A stretch of 33,114 bases of DNA from a virus: positions 1-33,114 of the IMG/VR virus record IMGVR_UViG_3300036785_000212; one strand, written 5' to 3'. Numbering within the stretch: position 1 is the stretch's first letter; every line of letters starts with the position of its first letter. Positions 1-6,854 of the stretch are shown here, one piece after another. Below the pieces are notes generated by a model. The model was given only the letters and a program-made list of their open reading frames with translations, was not told the origin of the DNA and ran no database searches. A program made the translations under genes and the position numbers.

Positions 1-2
1 GC

Positions 3-56
3 GTGCTGCACGCGCAGGCGCTCGCTGACTATCTGCGGGCCACGCATCGTGCTTGA
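3..56 (+). CDS. C-terminal end of an unidentified gene (cut by window start)
   Basis: Frame 3 is open from the first base and encodes 17 residues (VLHAQALADYLRATHRA) before a TGA at 54-56. The composition looks like the helical end of a real protein. The stop overlaps the TTG at 53 that can start the HNH gene, an arrangement typical of coupled phage genes. Too little is visible to say what the protein is. The piece could also be non-coding sequence. Confidence 0.4.
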   Translation: MLHAQALADYLRATHRA

Positions 57-430
57 CTGAGCGCGTGCCCCGTGCCGCTCCGCATGCGTGTCGTGTCCCC
101 GGTTGCCCGGTGTTGCTGTATCCCGGCGAGCGTTGTCCAGTGCATGCGCCGCCGTCGTTCGGAACGAGCACGTACCGCGATCGTTCGCAGTACCCCCGCA
201 TCCCGGCCCGTTTGCGTGCGTTCATCCTGCGCCGGGACGGGCGACGTTGTCAGCGATGCGGCGCGCCGGGCAACGAGGTCGATCACGTTGTCGAACGTGC
301 GGACGGCGGCATGACAAGCCCGGCGAATCTGCAAACGCTGTGCGCGACGTGTCACGCGTCCAAGACGGGCCGGGCTGCACTGCGGCGGCGCAACGAGACT
401 GTGTACGGGTATCGCAGTGAACGGGGCTGA
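53..430 (+). CDS. HNH endonuclease
   Basis: A 125-residue protein with a C-terminal HNH nuclease domain. An N-terminal Cys/His segment (CRVPGCP...CPVH, about residues 13-31) is followed by CQRCG, then VDHVV (first His), ANLQTLC (Asn) and CATCHASK (second His with the paired cysteines), which is the zinc-supported HNH core. Such proteins nick or cut DNA. In phages with cohesive ends they often assist terminase, although here the terminase lies about 9.5 kb away. The start is TTG at 53, overlapping the preceding stop; GTG at 65 in the same frame is an alternative. The stop codon lies inside the first copy of the GGGGCTGACCGG repeat family, so the repeat dictates the last residues. The domain call is strong; the biological role is inferred. 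Confidence 0.85.
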   Translation: MTERVPRAAPHACRVPGCPVLLYPGERCPVHAPPSFGTSTYRDRSQYPRIPARLRAFILRRDGRRCQRCGAPGNEVDHVVERADGGMTSPANLQTLCATCHASKTGRAALRRRNETVYGYRSERG

Positions 431-866
431 CCGGGCTGTACGGTTGAACGGGTCAGGCCGGGCTGCTCCATTCGGGCGTTGCTGTCAACGTGGATCGACG
501 CAGCGTCCGGCGTACCTCACACGACGGGGCTGACCGGCCTGACCCGTTCGGAAGGCTCATGTGCAGGCCCGCGAATCGGTGTAGACCGGCCTGACCCGTT
601 CGTTCTGTTCGTGTTCGTTCGTCGTCAGGCCCGGCGCGCCCGGCGCGTTCGACAGCACACAACGAGGCACGTCCGCCGGGCCTGACCGGGTTGACCCGTT
701 GTGCGCACGCCTCGCAGGTCGCAGCGAACGGGGCTGACCGGGTTGACCCGGTTGCGTGCGCACGCGTCGCTCGATTCGCGCCAGGTGGTCCGAAGTCGAG
801 TGCGAATGGGGCTGACCGGCTTGACTGGCCCGGAGGTCGCACGGGAGGCAGGCCGGTCAGCCCCGT
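421..866. repeat. Dispersed GGGGCTGACCGG repeat family, left cluster A
   Basis: At least six related copies of a roughly 22-bp element occur here: GGGGCTGACCGG followed by a YTGACCCG-like half. Copies start near 422, 524, 585 (partial), 680, 731 and 806, and one in reverse orientation lies near 850. Each good copy is itself a direct repeat of a TGACC core spaced 9-10 bp apart, close to one helical turn. The copy at 806 and the reversed copy near 850 could pair as a large hairpin. The same family recurs at 1070-1440 and 7705-7992. Confidence 0.8.
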
Positions 867-1069
867 TTGTAGTACCTACGCCCAATAAGGCACAGGTCGC
901 GCTCAATGGGGCGGCCAAAATCGGTAATACCCCGGCTCCCGCCCCCAATGGATCAGCCAAACCTCCCCAATGACGAGCCTGGGAAGGGGGGGGTGAGGGT
1001 AAATGCCGACGGGAATCAAAGGTCCGGCGAACACAGCGCGTCCCCGCAGCGTCAAAATGAGGGCGTGCA

Positions 1070-1440
1070 AACGGGTGAGGCCGGTCAGGCTCCCGTGCGC
1101 TCTCGCCCAGCCGCCGACGCTCCGTGTCAATACCCCGCAGCGTCCGGCTGGCGCGCTGGCTGGCGGGGTCGAGATCGCATTACGGGCCGGGGATCGAGAG
1201 TTCTGCGCGTTTCTGGCGCGGGACTGATGACGGCTGGCGACTGACAGCCGCCTGTCAGCCGTCCGTCTCGAGCAACGCAACCCGGTCAGCCCCGTGCCCG
1301 AGGTCGTCGAGGCGCTCGCAGTGCGTCAGGGCGTCAGGGTCGCAGGCTGTCTCGCAGGCGTCGAAGCCCTCCCGATCAGGCCGGGCAGCCCCGCCCGATC
1401 CAGCCCGAGCGACGGGTCAACCCGAGCAGCCCCGTTTGCT
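1070..1440. repeat. Dispersed GGGGCTGACCGG repeat family, left cluster B (mostly reversed)
   Basis: Copies in reverse orientation, read on the plus strand as CCGGTCAGCCCCGT or close variants, occur near 1076 (GGTCAGGCTCCCG variant), 1277, 1372 and 1418. They face the mostly forward copies in cluster A, so the two clusters form a broad inverted arrangement. Between them, about 900-1060 is free of the motif. Confidence 0.65.
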
Positions 1441-1669
1441 GCGAATCGAGCGATGCGAACGAGGTCAGGACAGGGCGTCTGACCTGCTGTTTCGCGATCG
1501 CAGGGCGGGAGAGGGCATTTTAGGCGCCTCTCAGACAATCCAGCGTATAAGTCCAGGTCAGAGGCTTGCAGGGGTATGGACCCCGCGCCCTACCTGGACG
1601 GGAGCCTCCTGCGAGCTTTGGGGGGGTCCTGGGGGGACTAGGCAGGTCCAGGTCAGGGCGTCAGGGCGT

Positions 1670-1736
1670 CCCTGGACCCTGGACAGGGCGGGAACAGGGC
1701 GTCCAGGGTCCAGGGTCCAGGGTCCAGGGTCCAGGG
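1670..1736. repeat. 15-bp inverted repeat running into a 7-bp tandem array
   Basis: CCCTGGACCCTGGAC at 1670-1684 is the exact reverse complement of 1701-1715, separated by 16 bases, so a long stem can form. The right arm is the beginning of five head-to-tail copies of TCCAGGG (1702-1736). Nearby CAGGGCGTC units match, in reverse orientation, the GACGCCCTG array at 7648-7682. Confidence 0.85.
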
Positions 1737-1758
1737 CGGGACAGGGCGTCAGGGCGGG

Positions 1759-1870
1759 CAGGGTCCAGGGTCCGACAGGGTCCAGGGTCCGACAGGGTCC
1801 AGGGTCCGACAGGGTCCAGGGTCCGACAGGGTCCAGGGTCCGACAGGGTCCAGGGTCCGACAGGGTCCAG
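1759..1870. repeat. 17-bp tandem array, six full copies plus a partial
   Basis: Six identical, uninterrupted copies of CAGGGTCCAGGGTCCGA lie at 1759-1860, followed by ten bases of a seventh at 1861-1870. Each unit holds two CAGGGTC half-units. There are no spacers between copies, so this is not a CRISPR array. Perfect identity points to recent expansion or to selection for exact sites, as in iterons. The array lies upstream of the terminator of the minus-strand cassette and outside any credible gene. Confidence 0.9.
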
Positions 1871-1978
1871 CGCGTGACGCGTCAGGATCGAGCGCGCGGC
1901 AGTCCGCGTCTCCTGCCCCGTGCGCGGGCTGTCGCGTGCATCGAGGTCGCAGTTCCGGCGCCGCAGCTGCGACAGCCC

Positions 1979-2028
1979 AAAAAAAAACGCCCTGTCCTGT
2001 CCGCGCTGATCGCGGACAGGACAGGGCG
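1979..2028 (-). terminator. Intrinsic terminator of the minus-strand cassette
   Basis: A perfect 18-bp stem (CGCCCTGTCCTGTCCGCG at 1988-2005 with its complement at 2011-2028) closes a 5-base loop. Read on the minus strand the hairpin is followed by nine T residues (A-run at 1979-1987). It starts 13 bases beyond the stop of the last minus-strand gene at 2041, which is the right place and direction to end the cassette transcript. In the plus direction no T-run follows the stem, so it should act in one direction only. Confidence 0.95.
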
Positions 2029-2040
2029 CGTGATGCGCGG

Positions 2041-2295
2041 TTACAGAATGACGTTTGCTTCGCCTGGGCCGAAACAGGCGACGCGATGTCCGCATGCAAG
2101 TTCATTGACTGCATACGGATCAGCGCCGCGCGTGGACGAGTAGCGGACGACGCGTTGCGCGCCGTGGATCGGACACGCGTCCTGATCCTCGTCCATGATG
2201 ATGCGCGTGCGCCGCGGCGCGTGCTCCGCTAGATACTCGTCGTGATCCTCGACAGGGATCGCGTCGAGCACCTGTTCCATTGTTGGACGTTGCAT
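2041..2295 (-). CDS. Small Cys/His protein, last gene of the minus-strand cassette
   Basis: An 84-residue protein of unknown function. It has an acidic N-terminal half and two possible metal-binding pairs, CPIH (about residues 41-44) and CGH (about residues 68-70), suggesting a small zinc-binding fold. The ATG at 2295 is preceded by AGAAAGG (plus-strand positions 2305-2311) at a spacing of 9, which supports this start. It begins two bases after the stop of the preceding gene, and the strong terminator follows directly. No family is recognised. Confidence 0.75.
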   Translation of the reverse strand: MQRPTMEQVLDAIPVEDHDEYLAEHAPRRTRIIMDEDQDACPIHGAQRVVRYSSTRGADPYAVNELACGHRVACFGPGEANVIL

Positions 2296-2297
2296 GT

Positions 2298-2441
2298 TCA
2301 GTTCCCTTTCTGTTCTGTGTTGTCCAGCTTGCGATGCGGGCCGTCGAGCACGCGGTATTCCTCCGCGTGCTTGTCGCAGTAGCCCTCGTTGTATTCAGTG
2401 TCGAGCACTGTTGCGAGTTTCGTACACATGCAGCAGTTCAC
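2298..2441 (-). CDS. 47-residue CxxC/CxxH protein
   Basis: A short protein beginning MNCCMCTK and carrying GYCDKH about 15 residues later, so four Cys/His ligands could form a compact zinc site. The GTG at 2441 is chosen because AGAAAGG (2451-2457) lies 9 bases upstream; an ATG at 2429 is in frame but badly placed. The stop of the preceding 46-residue ORF overlaps this start as GTGA. The last residues (NTEQKGN) are encoded by the ribosome-binding leader of the next gene. Function unknown; possibly a small metal-binding or regulatory protein. Confidence 0.65.
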   Translation of the reverse strand: MNCCMCTKLATVLDTEYNEGYCDKHAEEYRVLDGPHRKLDNTEQKGN

Positions 2442-2578
2442 TTTCTGTTTCCTTTCTGTTGTGTGTGAGTGTTGCGCGAGTCCGACCGCGAAGCTGATAG
2501 CGCCTCGCGGTCGAACTCGTCGTCCGTCCAGTCGCAAACGCGAGCAGGATCGGCGGGCTTGTGGAACTTGTTGCGCAC
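2438..2578 (-). CDS. 46-residue hypothetical protein coupled to the VWA gene
   Basis: The GTG at 2578 lies two bases after the stop codon of the VWA gene, so translation could be reinitiated there. The product is charged, with VCDWTDDEFDREAL in the middle, and ends in THTQQKGNRK because the CA-rich AGAAAGG leader of the next gene is read through in frame. The stop overlaps the next start (GTGA). No domain is recognised. The tight spacing on both sides argues for a real gene, but a chance open frame is possible. Confidence 0.5.
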   Translation of the reverse strand: MRNKFHKPADPARVCDWTDDEFDREALSASRSDSRNTHTQQKGNRK

Positions 2579-2580
2579 TG

Positions 2581-4521
2581 TCAGCGCGTCCACTGTGTCG
2601 CGATGCGCCGCGCCGCGATGTCGCGGAACAGTGCAGCGAGTCCAGCAGGGTCCGCGATGTCGCGCGCAGTCTGACATTCATGCGACTGCATGCCCTTGCT
2701 GTTCGCTGCGAACCACGCGTTTGCGGGCGGCGGCAAATAGGCGAGGGCAGTTGTGATTCCAGCCTGATTCATCTGTCGGATGATCGTTTCGGATGCGGGC
2801 GCGTCGCTCCAATCTCCGTCCGTCAGGATCAGCATGATCCGTATGGGCGATTGACTGTTCGCGAGTATGCGATACGTTTCCGTGAGTGCTGACTTTGGGT
2901 CCGTTCCGTCGCACGCGTCAGGAACGAGCATGCGATTGTCGGGCCGTTCGTCAGGTCCGGCGAGCAAACGATGAGGTCCAGAATCCCAAGTGATGACTGT
3001 GCAAGTGCCCTCGATGTCATCAACAGCGCGTCGAATGGCCCACGCTGCGCGTGCAAGTGCTTCGCAGTGCGTGTCCATGCTTCCGCTGACATCGAGCAAC
3101 AGAACGACTTCCATATCTGTAGCGTCCATCTGTCCAGGTTCATAACGATCGAACATGGAATCCAGATCAGCGGCGGGGTTCATCACGCGTGCTGCGTTCA
3201 GTCGTCCGCTGTCCACGCGTCGAATCCATGCAGGTTCGCTTTCGTCTTTGAGGTCGAGCAACGCGTCACCTGTTGAGTGATGCAAACGACGGGCTTCGTC
3301 GTCCGCTTCTGTCCAGGTTCCGGGCGTCTCGTCCGCACTGATCGGATCGCCGGGGCGTCCGTAGTCCAGCGCGTCCAACACGTCGTCAAGGTCTGACGAT
3401 GCGTCGTTCTCGTTGAGCGCGTCCTGCGCGGCGTCGCGCAGCTGATCCTTGATGTCTTTGGGCGGGCGCGGCTTGCCGCGTCGATTGCCGCGCGACGTTG
3501 ACGTAGTGCTGTCATCGTCTCCGTCGTCGTCGTCTCCGTCGTCGTCGTCTCCGTCTCCGTCTCCTGACGCGTCGTCGTCTCCGTCGTCGTCGTCTCCGTC
3601 TCCGTCTCCGTCTCCTGACGCGTCGTCGTCTGACGCGTCGCTGCGTCCAGGTTCTCCGTCGTCGCAGGGTTCTCCGTCAGCGGCGGCGGAATCGTCGTCG
3701 CTGTCGTCGTCGTCCTGCGCGTTCGGGTCATCCTCGTCCGCTGTTGGAATGTCCGTTCCCGCGTCAGTGTCCGTGTCAGGTTCCCCGTCGCGCGGAATGT
3801 TGCAAGGTTCGGGCATTGTGGGCAACGCGTCCGCAAACAGGTCGTGCAGTTCCGTTAGGACTCTCCACGCTTCATCGACCTCGGATTCGCCGGGGTCTGT
3901 GAGGCGCTGATAGTCGCCTACTAGTTGCGCAACCTGATCCGCGATCGCATCGCTGCGCGCGGCAACGAAACTCGCACGCGCCGCGGCGCGCACTGACCTC
4001 GCGATCCATGTGCGTCCGCACAACAGAATCCATGCAGACTCACTGTCCGATACAACATGCGCGTGCAGCGCGGCGACGAGCGAGCCTGTCCACGGGGCGA
4101 ACTGCGACAGGATCAAACGTTCCTGTCGCTGATCCTCCACGATGTTGTGCAGCTTCATTATGCCGCGCATGAATATCTTCTCAGCTTCCAATGCGCGACG
4201 GATCAGTGTGGACTCTGTGCGCGGCGTGTAGAGCACGTGGCCCAACTCATGCGCGTTCGTTCCGATCCACACTGCAACGTCGAAGCGTGTTTCGGGAAAC
4301 GGCATCTTGCTCATGTTGAAACTGATCGCGTCACCTTGCAAGGTTGTCCATGCGGCGGCGGGTCCATGCTGCGCGACGTTCACGCTGTCCAGGTCGGGCG
4401 AAATGATCTGATCCGTGATCCGTAGTTCGCGGATCAGACGCTCGATGCGGACGCGTTGCTTCGCTGTGTATTTCTTGTCATCGAGTTCGACACTCGATGT
4501 TCCTTGTCGTTTCGTGTTCAC
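2581..4521 (-). CDS. HELGH metallopeptidase-like / VWA-domain protein, CobT-like architecture
   Basis: A 646-residue protein. Residues 1-230 are helical and carry HELGH (91-95, an HExxH zinc motif) with HNIVEDQRQE about 30 residues on, whose Glu could be a third ligand. Residues about 245-340 are an extreme Asp/Ser/Gly acidic linker. Residues 470-640 form a von Willebrand A domain with an intact metal-binding MIDAS: DVSGS (477-481), GTD (539-541) and TDGD (567-570). N-terminal domain, acidic linker and C-terminal VWA is the layout of CobT and related partners of MoxR/CobS ATPases. The ATPase is the next gene upstream, so the two very likely work as a complex that remodels or loads metal into a target. 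The GTG start at 4521 has AGAAAGG (4532-4538) 10 bases upstream. A metallopeptidase activity is possible but unproven. Confidence 0.85.
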   Translation of the reverse strand: MNTKRQGTSSVELDDKKYTAKQRVRIERLIRELRITDQIISPDLDSVNVAQHGPAAAWTTLQGDAISFNMSKMPFPETRFDVAVWIGTNAHELGHVLYTPRTESTLIRRALEAEKIFMRGIMKLHNIVEDQRQERLILSQFAPWTGSLVAALHAHVVSDSESAWILLCGRTWIARSVRAAARASFVAARSDAIADQVAQLVGDYQRLTDPGESEVDEAWRVLTELHDLFADALPTMPEPCNIPRDGEPDTDTDAGTDIPTADEDDPNAQDDDDSDDDSAAADGEPCDDGEPGRSDASDDDASGDGDGDGDDDDGDDDASGDGDGDDDDGDDDDGDDDSTTSTSRGNRRGKPRPPKDIKDQLRDAAQDALNENDASSDLDDVLDALDYGRPGDPISADETPGTWTEADDEARRLHHSTGDALLDLKDESEPAWIRRVDSGRLNAARVMNPAADLDSMFDRYEPGQMDATDMEVVLLLDVSGSMDTHCEALARAAWAIRRAVDDIEGTCTVITWDSGPHRLLAGPDERPDNRMLVPDACDGTDPKSALTETYRILANSQSPIRIMLILTDGDWSDAPASETIIRQMNQAGITTALAYLPPPANAWFAANSKGMQSHECQTARDIADPAGLAALFRDIAARRIATQWTR

Positions 4522-4566
4522 TGTCTTGTTGCCTTTCTGTTGTGTGTTGTGTTGTGTGCTGTTTGC

Positions 4567-5460
4567 TTAGACAATCTCGTGAATGTCGTTCTCGATGTCG
4601 AGTTCCGCCGCGATGCGACCTGCGGCGGCGTCGATGTTGCGAGTGATCGCAGTCCGTTCCTCGGGCGCGAACCTGTTGACGAACATGCGACGGGCGATGC
4701 GCATGCCCATTCGCCGCGCGTGACGCTCAAACTCTTTGAGTGAGTTCGTGCTGATCGGGGTGCGGATGTCTGCGAGTGATCGCGCGTTCTCCGCAATCTC
4801 CAACAGTGACGCGCTGTCGAGCAGTGTTGCTTCGACATCGTGATCGTAACCCCACTCAAGCTGCATCGCGAACTGATTCAACAGTGCTTCGTTGAGTCGC
4901 GACGTACCCTGATACCTGTCGTTGTACGCGCCTCCGAGCAGGACAGGTTGCGGGGCACCTAGTCCGCCGCGTCCTGCCTTGATCGTTTCCGCGTTCTCGG
5001 GCAGTGTCATCATGCGCGTGATGCTGATTAGCGCCTTGAAAGCTGCCATCACTCTCGGGTGGGCCATGTTGATCTCGTCCAACAGGATCACGCCTCCGTA
5101 ACGGGCAACGAGCGTCAGGTCGCCGTCCATCCATCGCAGCATCTTGTTTGTGTCCTGCGTCAGCTTTCCGACGACTGTTCCGTGATCCATCGACGCGTGA
5201 CATTCGACGAGTGCGAACGGAAGCTGTCGTGCGGCGGCGTATGCGCGGAACACTGTCGTCTTTGACGAGCCTGTGTCTCCGACGAGCATGACGTTTTCCT
5301 GTTCCTCTGTTGCAACGTCGAACAGGTCGAAGTCGTCCATGCCCTCTATCGTGCGATGCACGTAGGCATCCGCGATGCGGGGATTCGGGATCATTCCTGC
5401 GATCCGCTCGCGATCCTCGCCTGCGGGCACAGTCTCGATGTCAAACGTAGGGATGCTCAT
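4567..5460 (-). CDS. MoxR/CobS-type AAA+ ATPase
   Basis: A 297-residue AAA+ ATPase. Walker A is GDTGSSKTT (61-69), a variant of the usual GxxGTGKT; Walker B is VILLDEIN (124-131); and GGAYNDR near residue 178 is the sensor-1 region. MoxR-family hexamers act with VWA proteins to remodel targets or insert metal ions, and the VWA partner is the next gene in the transcript. The ATG at 5460 is chosen because AGAAAGG (5471-5477) lies 10 bases upstream. An in-frame upstream ATG at 5535 would only add the CA-rich leader translated as THTHNLTHTTQQKG and is rejected. The leader between 5461 and 5530 is almost pure CA dinucleotide, hence unstructured. The substrate is unknown; calling it a cobaltochelatase subunit would go beyond the evidence. 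Confidence 0.87.
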   Translation of the reverse strand: MSIPTFDIETVPAGEDRERIAGMIPNPRIADAYVHRTIEGMDDFDLFDVATEEQENVMLVGDTGSSKTTVFRAYAAARQLPFALVECHASMDHGTVVGKLTQDTNKMLRWMDGDLTLVARYGGVILLDEINMAHPRVMAAFKALISITRMMTLPENAETIKAGRGGLGAPQPVLLGGAYNDRYQGTSRLNEALLNQFAMQLEWGYDHDVEATLLDSASLLEIAENARSLADIRTPISTNSLKEFERHARRMGMRIARRMFVNRFAPEERTAITRNIDAAAGRIAAELDIENDIHEIV

Positions 5461-5537
5461 TTCAGTGTTGCCTTTCTGTTGTGTTGTGTGTGTGAGGTTG
5501 TGTGTGTGTGTTGAGGTTGCTTGCTTGCGCGGCATGA

Positions 5538-6260
5538 TTACAGTCCGCGCAGGTCGCCTGCGGCGCCCTTGCTCGATGCTGCGGCGGCAGGCTTCGCTGT
5601 TTTCTTCGCTGCGACTGCGGGCTGCGCGGGCTTGTTCTTCTGTGCTTTCTTCGCGCGCAGCTTGTCAACGTGTGTCGCGACTGCCGCGAGTCCGCGTTGC
5701 AGTTTCGTCAGGTCGTTGAGGTCCGTTGACGCAGGGATGAACGCGATCAGCTTCGATCCGCCGCCTTTCAGGTCGTTGAGTGCGTCGCTCACTTGCGGCC
5801 CACTCGCGGGCTGTCCAGCGGACTTGTCGTTGCGTCCGCGCTGTGTCGTAACGGGCTTGCCTTGCAAGACCTGGACTGCGCGTCGGACCTCTGCTGTCGT
5901 GACCTTGCTTGCACTGCCCTGCTGTCGCGCTAGGCGCTCCAACAGTTTGACGGCGCCGTCGATGGACTTTCCGTCGAATCCGCGCATCGCTTCGCGGTGC
6001 GCACTGAATGAGACGCCTTTGACGCGCTTGCCTGCGGGCCACCTGACTGCTGTGTCGCGGTACTGACGCAGTGTTGACTTTGTCAGCTTGCCTCCGACGC
6101 CCTCGTCTGTTGCCTTGCGCATGAGGTCATCGAATCCGTTGAGTCCGGCGGGGATCGCCGCTTTCAACGCTTCCGCGAGTGTCCAACGATCGCTCTCACT
6201 TTGCAGTGATCGCATCGCGTCGAGGACGGGGCGGGCTTGCTGTGCGGTTGGGGTTGCCAT
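5538..6260 (-). CDS. Hypothetical protein with a Lys/Ala-rich histone-like tail
   Basis: A 240-residue protein of unknown function. The N-terminal two thirds are helical and include LTKSTLRQYRDTAVRWP followed by GVSFSAHREAMRGF, a pattern that recalls helix-turn-helix proteins of plasmids and phages. The last 40 residues are rich in Lys, Ala and Pro (AKKAQKNKP, AAKKTAKPAAAASSKG), like histone H1-type tails that bind DNA or RNA non-specifically. The ATG at 6260 has AGAAAGG (6271-6277) 10 bases upstream. Being directly before the MoxR-VWA pair, it may be a DNA-binding adaptor or a regulator of the cassette; this is inference. Confidence 0.75.
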   Translation of the reverse strand: MATPTAQQARPVLDAMRSLQSESDRWTLAEALKAAIPAGLNGFDDLMRKATDEGVGGKLTKSTLRQYRDTAVRWPAGKRVKGVSFSAHREAMRGFDGKSIDGAVKLLERLARQQGSASKVTTAEVRRAVQVLQGKPVTTQRGRNDKSAGQPASGPQVSDALNDLKGGGSKLIAFIPASTDLNDLTKLQRGLAAVATHVDKLRAKKAQKNKPAQPAVAAKKTAKPAAAASSKGAAGDLRGL

Positions 6261-6323
6261 TTCAGTGTTGCCTTTCTGTTGTGTGTTGCGTTGGATTGAT
6301 TGTGATGCAGGGTTGTGACAGGT

Positions 6324-6545
6324 TCACGCGTCGTTGTAGTCGCGCAGGGCGTCGATGTACTCGGACTGAATGTCGTCCAGTGTGGCGGGGTTGCAGACAG
6401 ACAGCTGACTGTCTGCGTAGCTGAATCGTTCCAGTGTGTCGCAGTCGCCTAAGCGAACGACTGTGACCTCTCCGAACGCGACGCGCAGGACGCGTCCGAC
6501 TAATCCATCCTCGTCCATGACGTAGGTGTTCCGTGTGATGCTCAT
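6324..6545 (-). CDS. Small hypothetical protein, 73 residues
   Basis: A compact acidic protein whose first half (GLVGRVLRVAFGEVTVVRLGD) looks like beta strands of a small barrel and whose last part (DDIQSEYIDALRDYND) is helical. The ATG at 6545 has AGAAAGG (6557-6563) 11 bases upstream within a long CA-rich leader. Third codon positions are GC-rich, as in its neighbours. No family is recognised. Confidence 0.75.
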   Translation of the reverse strand: MSITRNTYVMDEDGLVGRVLRVAFGEVTVVRLGDCDTLERFSYADSQLSVCNPATLDDIQSEYIDALRDYNDA

Positions 6546-6595
6546 GTTGTGTGTTGCCTTTCTGTTGTGTGTTGTGTGTTGCGTTGCTGTGTTGT

Positions 6596-6850
6596 CTAGC
6601 GCGTGTGTTCCTTGCGTCCGATGTAGTCGGCGGGCGCGCCCTCATCGACAAGCTGATCCGCTATCTCGTTCTCGACGTAGCGCATCGCGCCGCGGAATGT
6701 CATCTGCTCGCGTTCCAGCTTGCTCACTGGCCCGCTTGTGACGTGGACAGTGAACGTGTCTCCGTCCGAACTGATTAGGTACGTGCATCCGACGCCCTCA
6801 ATGTGGGCGATGTCGAACAGTTCACGCGCTGTGTTGTGTTGCTTGCTCAT
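6596..6850 (-). CDS. Small hypothetical protein, first gene of the minus-strand cassette
   Basis: An 84-residue protein with a central beta-rich segment (CTYLISSDGDTFTVHVTSGPVSK) and a helical C-terminal half ending in charged residues. No motif is recognised. The ATG at 6850 has AGAAAGG (6861-6867) 10 bases upstream. It is the 5'-most gene of the cassette; two overlapping hairpins (6881-6930) lie just upstream in its leader, so it is the gene most directly exposed to control at that site. Confidence 0.75.
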   Translation of the reverse strand: MSKQHNTARELFDIAHIEGVGCTYLISSDGDTFTVHVTSGPVSKLEREQMTFRGAMRYVENEIADQLVDEGAPADYIGRKEHTR

Positions 6851-6854
6851 TGTG

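Larger units (their letters stand above)
431..1978. other. Gene-free, repeat-rich intergenic region
   Basis: No frame here has a credible protein. The long open frames (for example 1124-2143 on the plus strand) are Gly/Arg/Ser-rich products of the repeats and have no ribosome-binding site. The stretch holds the dispersed repeat family, a 7-bp and a 17-bp tandem array, a 15-bp inverted repeat, and a short AT-richer segment (1515-1555) with a TATAAG box at 1546-1551 that could be a plus-strand -10 element. A stem GTCGCAG / CTGCGAC (1949-1976) lies just before the terminator. The region may serve transcription control, replication or genome organisation; nothing in it decides which. Confidence 0.65.

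Noticed and set aside
421-1440. The TTGACC half of the dispersed repeats as -35 promoter boxes
   Set aside because: No copy that was checked has a TANNNT box at 16-19 bases downstream.
1759-1870. Possible CRISPR array
   Set aside because: The 17-bp copies are directly adjacent with no spacers, and no cas genes are present.
1124-2143. 339-residue plus-strand ORF through the tandem repeats
   Set aside because: It is Gly/Arg/Ser-rich, produced by the 7-bp and 17-bp repeats, has no ribosome-binding site and runs across the terminator of the opposite strand.
2581-5460. Naming the AAA+/VWA pair as cobaltochelatase CobS/CobT
   Set aside because: The architecture is similar, but no CobN or cobalamin gene is present and the Walker A differs; MoxR/VWA pairs have many roles.
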